A stretch of DNA of 64,000 bases from assembly GCF_029945965.1 (NCBI RefSeq), contig NZ_JAQSDO010000002.1:1-64000 (forward strand). Reading direction: 5' to 3'. The notes under the pieces were generated by a model. That model searched no databases. It saw only the letters and a list, made by a program, of their open reading frames with translations, and was not told where the DNA came from. Shown here piece by piece: positions 58,137 through 64,000 of the stretch (position 1 is the stretch's first letter; each line of letters begins with the position of its first letter). This DNA comes from Thermomonas sp. (GTDB lineage Bacteria > Pseudomonadota > Gammaproteobacteria > Xanthomonadales > Xanthomonadaceae). The position numbers and the translations under genes are program-made.

Positions 58137-59171
58137 GTGGACATTTTCCTGGTGCGTATGGACTTAATTGAAATTCCGGAAATCGCCGACCGTCTTGCGC
58201 ATTGGCTGGCGGTGGTCCTCCACCGCCCGGGTTTGCGAATCACGTCGACGCGTCGGCTCACTGGCGGCGCCATCCAACAAAACTGGAAGGTGGAGACCAT
58301 CGATCTCATCGGGGAATCCGCATGGCTGCTGCGCACCGACGCCGACGTACTAGTTTCCGCCAGCGGATCGCGCGCGGGTGAGTACGCCTTGCTAAAGGCC
58401 ATGGTGAAAGCTGGTGTGAAGGTCGCGACGCCGCGTGCGCTGTGCGATTCGCGTGAGGTGATCGGTAGGCCCTTTTTCATCACCGATTTCGTTCCTGGCC
58501 TGGCCACGGCGTACCGCCTGGTGCGTGACGACAGTCTGGTGCCCGACCGGGAAGCGCTGACCTTCGAACTCGGGCAGAACTTGGCGCGCTTGCATCGCGT
58601 CCTCCCACCGGTTGCCGAACTCGACTTTCTCGCTCCGGTGGAGAGCCGCCCAACGCTTGCACAAGTCTTGCTACAGCGTGCGCATCTCGATGAAATCGGC
58701 GTCGCCGATCCCGCCCTCGAATGGGGCCTGCGCTGGCTCGAATTGAACGCACCGGGGAAAGAACGCGCCCATTTGGTGCATCGCGACTTCCGTACCGGCA
58801 ACTACATGGTCCACGAGGGGCGCCTGGCTGCCCTGCTGGATTGGGAGTTCGCCGGCTGGGGCAACCCGTTGGAAGATATGGGTTGGTTCACGGCCAAGTG
58901 CTGGTGCTTCGGCAGACCGGACCGCGCGGGCGGTGTTGGTCCGCTGGCCTCGTTCCTCGCCGGCTACCGCGACGAAGGCGGCGAAGCACCCTTGCCGGAG
59001 GAATTACGCTACTGGCAGATGCTGGCCCAGGCACGTTGGGCCGTAATCGCCCACTTGCAAGCCCACCGCCATCACAGCGGGAAGGAACGTTCGCTTGAAC
59101 TGCTGTTGACTGGTCGAATTCCGTCGCAGCTCAACCTTGAACTGCTGACCGCTGGAGGACGCGCTTCATGA
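58137..59171 (+). CDS. APH-type phosphotransferase (acyl-CoA-pathway associated)
   Basis: A 344-residue kinase-fold protein of the aminoglycoside-phosphotransferase superfamily. RITSTRRLTGGAIQQNWKVE is the glycine-rich region, HLVHRDFRTGNYMVHEGRLA the catalytic loop (HxDxxxxN), and ALLDWEFAGWGNPLEDMGWF the metal-binding segment. Relatives sit beside acyl-CoA dehydrogenases, as in ACAD10/11 fusions, where a hydroxyacyl substrate is phosphorylated. The start is GTG at 58137; GTG 58152 or ATG 58158 are alternatives. The stop overlaps the next start by four bases. Confidence 0.87.
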   Translation: MDIFLVRMDLIEIPEIADRLAHWLAVVLHRPGLRITSTRRLTGGAIQQNWKVETIDLIGESAWLLRTDADVLVSASGSRAGEYALLKAMVKAGVKVATPRALCDSREVIGRPFFITDFVPGLATAYRLVRDDSLVPDREALTFELGQNLARLHRVLPPVAELDFLAPVESRPTLAQVLLQRAHLDEIGVADPALEWGLRWLELNAPGKERAHLVHRDFRTGNYMVHEGRLAALLDWEFAGWGNPLEDMGWFTAKCWCFGRPDRAGGVGPLASFLAGYRDEGGEAPLPEELRYWQMLAQARWAVIAHLQAHRHHSGKERSLELLLTGRIPSQLNLELLTAGGRAS

Positions 59172-59557
59172 ATAAAAAAAGCGACGCTGTCGACCTGCTA
59201 AAAACGTCGTTGGAAGCCTTGCGCCAACAGGTGCTCCCCGCGTTGAGCGGGAACACGCGCACAGTCGGACTGATGGTGGCCAATGCGATGGGCATCGCGA
59301 TCCGGGTGCTGCAACAAGGCGATGCGCAGGAAGCGGAAGAAATGCGCGGCCTGCAAGCCTTGGTCCGGGGCGAATTGGACGATCCCTCCTCGCTTCGCCG
59401 AGAACTGATCCAGCAGATTCGCACCGGAGCGTTCGACGCGGAAACGCACCCCGAAGGAGCAAGCCGACTCAAGTCATTTCTTTCACAGTCCGTGGTCGCT
59501 CAGTGTTCCATTGACCAACCCAAGGCGCTCGCGGCATTGGAGGAGGCACAGCCATGA
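59168..59557 (+). CDS. DUF6285-like protein, unknown function
   Basis: A 129-residue helical protein beginning KKSDAVDLLKTSLEALRQQV, with LPALSGNTRTVGLMVANAMG in the first half. It resembles the small DUF6285 proteins that accompany APH-type phosphotransferases and acyl-CoA dehydrogenases; the name is given from memory of that gene pair. Four-base overlaps with both neighbours imply tight coupling. No catalytic motif is evident. Confidence 0.7.
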   Translation: MNKKSDAVDLLKTSLEALRQQVLPALSGNTRTVGLMVANAMGIAIRVLQQGDAQEAEEMRGLQALVRGELDDPSSLRRELIQQIRTGAFDAETHPEGASRLKSFLSQSVVAQCSIDQPKALAALEEAQP

Positions 59558-60339
59558 GGGGGTTGTTTTCCCTTCAGGGCCGCACGGCTGTCGTCACCGG
59601 TGGTTTTAGCGGCCTTGGTAAGCACTTCTGTTCCACGCTGCTGGAGGCTGGCGCCAACGTAGCGATCGCGGGGCGACGCATCGACTTGGGACGAGCCACG
59701 GCGGAAGCATTGCAACAAGTGGCCATCGACAAGGGCTCGAAAGCCACCGTTCGCGCTTTTGCTCTCGATGTGACAGAACGAAAAAGCGTGGAGTCCTGCT
59801 TGCGCGACGTCCACGCAGCATTCGGTCAACCAAGCATTCTTGTCAACAACGCCGGTGTGGCAACGACCACACCCATTCTGGAAACCTCGGACTCGGACTG
59901 GAATGCTGTTGTCGACGTCAACCTCACGGGTGCCTGGCGTGCCGCGCAGGTGTTTGCGCAGAACCTGGTCGCCCATGGTGTGCCCGGTTCGATCATCAAC
60001 GTGGGCTCTATCCTGGGGCTGCGCGTGGCGCAGCAGGTTCCGGCTTACGCGGCGAGCAAAGCAGCGCTGCTGCACCTCACCAGCGCGATGGCCATCGAAC
60101 TGGCGCGTCACTCGATCCGCGTCAACGCACTGGCGCCGGGCTATTTCGAGACCGACCTCAACCAGGAATTCTTCGCCGGAGAAGCCGGCGAGGCGTTGAC
60201 CCGCAGAGTACCTCAACGACGAATTGGCAACCCGGCCGAGCTGGACGGGCCGCTGCTGCTGCTCGCATCAGACGCCTCTTCATTCATGACCGGCACCGTC
60301 TTGACAGTGGACGGTGGTCACAGCATCAACAGCCTCTAA
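59554..60339 (+). CDS. SDR-family NAD(P)-dependent oxidoreductase
   Basis: A 261-residue short-chain dehydrogenase: VVTGGFSGLGKHFCSTLLEA, ILVNNAGVATTTPILETSDS, SIINVGSILGLRVAQQVPAY with the catalytic Ser, AYAASKAALLHLTSAMAIEL with Tyr/Lys, and the C-terminal FMTGTVLTVDGGHSINSL. Probably a 3-hydroxyacyl-type dehydrogenase in this operon. Confidence 0.92.
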   Translation: MRGLFSLQGRTAVVTGGFSGLGKHFCSTLLEAGANVAIAGRRIDLGRATAEALQQVAIDKGSKATVRAFALDVTERKSVESCLRDVHAAFGQPSILVNNAGVATTTPILETSDSDWNAVVDVNLTGAWRAAQVFAQNLVAHGVPGSIINVGSILGLRVAQQVPAYAASKAALLHLTSAMAIELARHSIRVNALAPGYFETDLNQEFFAGEAGEALTRRVPQRRIGNPAELDGPLLLLASDASSFMTGTVLTVDGGHSINSL

Positions 60340-60344
60340 TCATC

Positions 60345-61541
60345 ATGGACTTCAAACTCGACCCCACCACCGAATCCCTGCGCCTGCGCATCCGACAGTT
60401 TGTCGATGAGGAACTGATCCCGCTCGAGGCCCAGCCCGACGCGTACGACGCCCACGAGAACATCGACGAGCACACTCTCGAAATATATCGGGCCAAAGCC
60501 CGCGACGCCGGCCTGTGGTCGCTGCAGATGCCAGTCGCGCGCGGGGGCAAAGGCTTGTCGGTGACCAGCATGGCTGCGTGCTACGAAGAAATGAACCGTT
60601 CCCTCTTTGGTCCCGTTGTTTTCAACAGTGCCGCGCCTGACGATGGGAACATGATTGTCCTGGAGAAAGTCGCCACCGAAGAACAAAAGGTACGCTGGTT
60701 GGATCCGATCGTGCGAGGCGACGTTCGCTCTGCCTTCGCCATGACCGAACCGGCACCCGGCGCGGGCTCCGACCCCTCGATGATGAAGACGACGGCGCGT
60801 CGCGAAGGCGACCGCTGGATCATCAACGGCCGCAAGTGGTTCATCACTGGCGCCGGCATCGCGAGTCACTTCATCCTGATTGCCAAGACCTCGGACGATC
60901 AAAGGAAAGGCTTGACCGCCTTCCTGTTCCATGCCGACCAGCCTGGCTGGCGCATCGTTCGTCGCATTGGGATCATGGGGCCGGAGGAGCACGGCGGCCA
61001 TTGCGAGATCGAGTTCGAAGGCCTGGAAATTCCTGACGAGAACCGTCTCATGGACGTCGGGGACGGCTTGAAGCTCACACAGATCCGCCTTGGCACGGCC
61101 CGTCTGACGCATTGCATGCGCTGGCTCGGCCTAGCCCGGCGATCAATGGAGATCGCGCGGGAACACGTTGGCACGCGTCGCAGCGGCGGGGTGTTGCTTG
61201 CCGACCGCGAAGGCGTGCAATGGATGCTGGGCGAGGCGGCCATGCAGATCGAGATCGGACGCTTACTGACGATGCGGGCCGCGGCACGGCTAGACCAGGG
61301 TGACTTTGCGCGCAAGGAAGTATCGATGGCCAAAATCGTAGTCTCGGAAGCCCTGCACAAGGCCGTGGATACCGCGATCCAGCTCAATGGCGCACGGGGT
61401 TACTCCAAAGACACGCCGCTTGAATGGATCTACAGGTACGCGCGCCAGGCACGCCTTGTCGATGGCGCCTCCGAGGTCCACAAGATGGTCCTCGCCCGAT
61501 TCCTGATGTCACAGGGCGACCAGTTCTGGCAGTGGGACTGA
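60345..61541 (+). CDS. Acyl-CoA dehydrogenase
   Basis: A 398-residue acyl-CoA dehydrogenase. SAFAMTEPAPGAGSDPSMMK and WIINGRKWFITGAGIASHFI are the FAD and substrate blocks; ARGYSKDTPLEWIYRYARQA is the C-terminal region where short-chain enzymes hold a Glu (here PLEW). Five bases separate it from the SDR stop. ACAD10/11-type proteins with a neighbouring kinase domain have this sequence style. Confidence 0.92.
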   Translation: MDFKLDPTTESLRLRIRQFVDEELIPLEAQPDAYDAHENIDEHTLEIYRAKARDAGLWSLQMPVARGGKGLSVTSMAACYEEMNRSLFGPVVFNSAAPDDGNMIVLEKVATEEQKVRWLDPIVRGDVRSAFAMTEPAPGAGSDPSMMKTTARREGDRWIINGRKWFITGAGIASHFILIAKTSDDQRKGLTAFLFHADQPGWRIVRRIGIMGPEEHGGHCEIEFEGLEIPDENRLMDVGDGLKLTQIRLGTARLTHCMRWLGLARRSMEIAREHVGTRRSGGVLLADREGVQWMLGEAAMQIEIGRLLTMRAAARLDQGDFARKEVSMAKIVVSEALHKAVDTAIQLNGARGYSKDTPLEWIYRYARQARLVDGASEVHKMVLARFLMSQGDQFWQWD

Positions 61542-61585
61542 GCCAGACGACCGTTCCTCCAACCACCCCCATAGAAGCGATAGCC

Positions 61586-64000
61586 ATGCAACTTAAAACA
61601 GTCACACTGGACGACAAGTACACACTCTCCGAAGGGCGAATTTTTATCACCGGCACCCAGGCGTTGGTTCGCCTGCCCATGACCCAGCAGCAACGCGACC
61701 GCCAAGAGGGACTCAATACTGCGGGCTACATCAGCGGTTACCGCGGCTCCCCACTCGGCAACTTCGATGACCAGATCGGGAAAGCGAAAAAGCATCTGTC
61801 AGCGCACAACGTGGTGTTCGTGCCTGGCGTGAACGAAGACCTGGCAGCGACCGCCGTATGGGGTTCGCAACAGGCCGAAATCGGTGGCGAAGGCAAATAT
61901 GACGGTGTGTTCGCGCTTTGGTATGGCAAAGGGCCAGGCGTGGATCGCACGGGTGATGCTTTCCGCCACGGCAACCTCGCGGGTTCTTCCAAACACGGTG
62001 GTGTGATCGTGCTCATGGGCGATGACCATACCTGCGAGTCTTCCACCACATGCCACCAAAGCGAGTTCGCGATGGTGGACGCCATGATCCCGGTGCTGAG
62101 TCCAGCCGGCGTTCAGGAAATCCTCGACTACGGCGTCATTGGCTGGGCCTTGTCCCGCTACAGCGGCTGCTGGGTAGGGATGAAGTGCGTCAAGGACACC
62201 GTTGAGGCCACTGCCTCCATCGACGTGGATATCAACCGTGTCCGCATCAAGATTCCGGAAGGTGTGGGCTTGCCGCCCGACGGAGTGAACATCCGCCAGC
62301 CGGACACACCGCATGCGCAGGAAGCCCGGCTGCATCGGCACAAGCTTGTGGTGGCCAAGGCATTCACCCGAGCAAACGGCATCGACCGGACCATCATCAA
62401 CGGACCAGCGGCAAAGCTCGGTGTGATCACCCACGGCAAGAGCTATCTCGACGTTCTGCAGGCTCTGGATGACCTGAACCTTTCGGAAGAGGCAGCTGCC
62501 AGGTTGGGCCTGCGTCTTTATAAGGTCGGGATGCCCTGGCCTCTGGAGCCCGAGGGCGTAGCGGCGTTCGCTGATGACCTGAAAAAAATTCTTGTCGTCG
62601 AGGAAAAACGCAGCCTGCTTGAGTTTCAATTGAAGGAACAGCTGTACGGCCGGACCGACGCCCCCACCATCGTCGGCAAGTTCGATGAAAACAAGCAAAC
62701 GCTATTCCAGTCGGAGATGGCGCTCGACTCCAACCAGGTCGCTATCGCCATCGGCGAGCGTTTGCTGGAACTGAACGAGGGGGACAACGATGCGCTGCGC
62801 AAACGGGTGGAGGAAATCCGCACCTACCGCGCCCCCAAGGGAGTCATCGACATCTTGTCGCGCAGCTTCTACTTCTGCAGCGGGTGCCCGCACAGCTCCT
62901 CGACGGTCCTCCCGGAGGGAAGCAAGGGCTACGCCGGCATCGGTTGCAGCTGGATGGCGCAGACCATGGACCGCTCCACCACTGGCTATACCCAGATGGG
63001 TGCCGAGGGTCTTTCATGGGTGGGGGAGGCGCCATTCTCAAAGCGCAAACACATGTTCCAGAATATCGGCGACGGGACGTACTTCCATTCCGGCTTGCTA
63101 GCCATCCGCGCTGCGGTCGCGGCAAAAACGAACATCACCTACAAGATATTGTTCAACGATGCAGTCGCAATGACTGGCGGACAGCGGCACGACGGTAACC
63201 TTGACGTGCCTACCATCGCCCACCAAGTGCATGCTGAAGGTGTGAAGCGTATCGTTGTGGTCACCGATGAACCCGACAAGTATCCGGCCCGCACCGCCTG
63301 GCCGCCCGGCGTGACGGTGCACCACCGGGACACCATAGACGACGTACAACGCGAATTGCGCGAGACCGAAGGCACGACCGCCCTAATTTACGACCAGACC
63401 TGCGCCGCGGAAAAGCGCCGCCGCCGAAAGCGCGGCGCCTTCCCTGATCCGGCCAAACGCATCGTCATCAACGATCTCGTGTGCGAAGGTTGCGGCGATT
63501 GCGGCGTGAAGTCCAACTGCGTGTCTGTGCAGCCGCTCGAAACCGAGCTCGGTCGCAAGCGCACCATCGACCAGTCCTCTTGCAACAAGGATTATTCCTG
63601 CGTCAAGGGGTTCTGCCCTAGTTTCGTGACCGTTCTCGGCGGCAACCTCCGCAAACCCGAACGCGTGAGCGAGGCCAACGTGTTCGCCGCATTGCCTGAA
63701 CCGGTGCTGCCTTCCCTGGACAGTCACGTGTACAGCATCATGGTGACCGGCATGGGCGGTACCGGTGTGGTCACGATTGGCGCCATCCTAGGAATGGCGG
63801 CCCACCTGGAGGGGCGCGGCTGCGGGCTGCTGGACATGGCTGGCCTCGCGCAAAAAGGCGGCTCGGTATGGAGTCATCTGCGCTTCGGCGCCTCGCCTGA
63901 GGCCATCAAGACCATCCGCATCGCCGCGGGCGGCGCTGACCTGGTGCTCGGCTGCGACATGATCGTGGCAGGGAACTCGAAGACCCTGGCCGCCACGCGG
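61586..64000 (+). CDS. Indolepyruvate:ferredoxin oxidoreductase-family protein (partial, C-terminus beyond window)
   Basis: The first 805 residues lie in the window. It is the fused alpha/beta/gamma type of 2-ketoacid:ferredoxin oxidoreductase that decarboxylates an aryl- or other 2-keto acid to its CoA thioester. It starts GYISGYRGSPLGNFDDQI in the alpha-like domain, then FCSGCPHSSST and GIGCSWMAQTMD in the thiamine-diphosphate part. Next come cysteines in CEGCGDCGVKSNC and SCVKGFCPSF for iron-sulfur binding, then the gamma domain VTGMGGTGVVTIGAILGMAA. The ATG at 61586 follows the dehydrogenase by 44 bases. A full member has about 1150 residues. Confidence 0.9.
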   Translation, partial: MQLKTVTLDDKYTLSEGRIFITGTQALVRLPMTQQQRDRQEGLNTAGYISGYRGSPLGNFDDQIGKAKKHLSAHNVVFVPGVNEDLAATAVWGSQQAEIGGEGKYDGVFALWYGKGPGVDRTGDAFRHGNLAGSSKHGGVIVLMGDDHTCESSTTCHQSEFAMVDAMIPVLSPAGVQEILDYGVIGWALSRYSGCWVGMKCVKDTVEATASIDVDINRVRIKIPEGVGLPPDGVNIRQPDTPHAQEARLHRHKLVVAKAFTRANGIDRTIINGPAAKLGVITHGKSYLDVLQALDDLNLSEEAAARLGLRLYKVGMPWPLEPEGVAAFADDLKKILVVEEKRSLLEFQLKEQLYGRTDAPTIVGKFDENKQTLFQSEMALDSNQVAIAIGERLLELNEGDNDALRKRVEEIRTYRAPKGVIDILSRSFYFCSGCPHSSSTVLPEGSKGYAGIGCSWMAQTMDRSTTGYTQMGAEGLSWVGEAPFSKRKHMFQNIGDGTYFHSGLLAIRAAVAAKTNITYKILFNDAVAMTGGQRHDGNLDVPTIAHQVHAEGVKRIVVVTDEPDKYPARTAWPPGVTVHHRDTIDDVQRELRETEGTTALIYDQTCAAEKRRRRKRGAFPDPAKRIVINDLVCEGCGDCGVKSNCVSVQPLETELGRKRTIDQSSCNKDYSCVKGFCPSFVTVLGGNLRKPERVSEANVFAALPEPVLPSLDSHVYSIMVTGMGGTGVVTIGAILGMAAHLEGRGCGLLDMAGLAQKGGSVWSHLRFGASPEAIKTIRIAAGGADLVLGCDMIVAGNSKTLAATR

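Noticed and set aside
1-64000. CRISPR arrays, tRNA or rRNA genes, replication origins.
   Set aside because: No regularly spaced repeats, no cloverleaf-like sequence with conserved loops and no iteron cluster were seen on reading both strands.

Overview
The window is high-GC proteobacterial DNA. Bug/TctC-type and TRAP-type solute-binding proteins, IclR and GntR regulators and many small acyl-CoA catabolic operons point to a betaproteobacterium, most likely Alcaligenaceae (Bordetella/Achromobacter-like). That is inference from gene content, because the window holds no rRNA, tRNA or housekeeping marker. It reads as a mosaic of accessory modules joined at degenerate insertion sequences.

Region by region. 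1-5041 (minus): a Lap-type biofilm adhesin system, lapB-lapC-luxR-lapA, with the adhesin running off the left edge. 5042-5689: a gene-poor stretch with a good plus-strand promoter, several hairpins and a strong terminator. 5690-12195: an 1881-residue protein with two tyrosine-recombinase catalytic regions, facing an unrecognised 282-residue gene. 12541-13158: remnants of an IS1380 transposase, an Asp/Glu-racemase-like gene and the left end of an IS3-family element. 13277-33241: a 20-kb acyl-CoA catabolic island holding a Bug protein, a TRAP transporter, CoA-transferases, an alpha-methylacyl-CoA racemase-like protein, acyl-CoA dehydrogenases, hydratases, a CitE-type lyase, an MFS carrier and an IclR regulator. 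33409-36201: an IS66 element with a perfect 8-bp target duplication but a frameshifted tnpB. 36210-36838: two opposed IS3-family remnants. 36941-38361: a predicted exonuclease, a decayed TacA/TacT toxin-antitoxin pair and a small membrane protein. 38752-47716: a divergent, probably sugar-acid, catabolic cluster with a TRAP transporter, an embedded GntR regulator and a 17-bp palindrome in the divergent promoter. 47735-48783: an IS6 element, an orphan IS66 end and the C-terminal tail of a relaxase. 48857-57922: a Liv-type ABC transporter operon with a D-amino-acid dehydrogenase, a racemase-like protein, RidA, a DapA-family aldolase and a GntR regulator. 58137-64000 (plus): a divergent operon of a kinase-like phosphotransferase, a DUF6285-like protein, an SDR, an acyl-CoA dehydrogenase and an indolepyruvate:ferredoxin oxidoreductase-family protein cut by the right edge.

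How the parts work together: each catabolic block pairs uptake (Bug, TRAP, MFS or ABC) with CoA activation or oxidation enzymes and a local regulator. The third block shares a recognisable operator-like sequence, ACAAGTG(C/T)CG(A/G)C, between the GntR promoter and the ridA/phosphotransferase divergent promoter. The most unusual items are the double tyrosine recombinase and the structured, apparently non-coding transcript candidate beside lapB. The remnant relaxase, toxin-antitoxin genes and IS ends suggest that much of the window arrived on mobile DNA that has since decayed.
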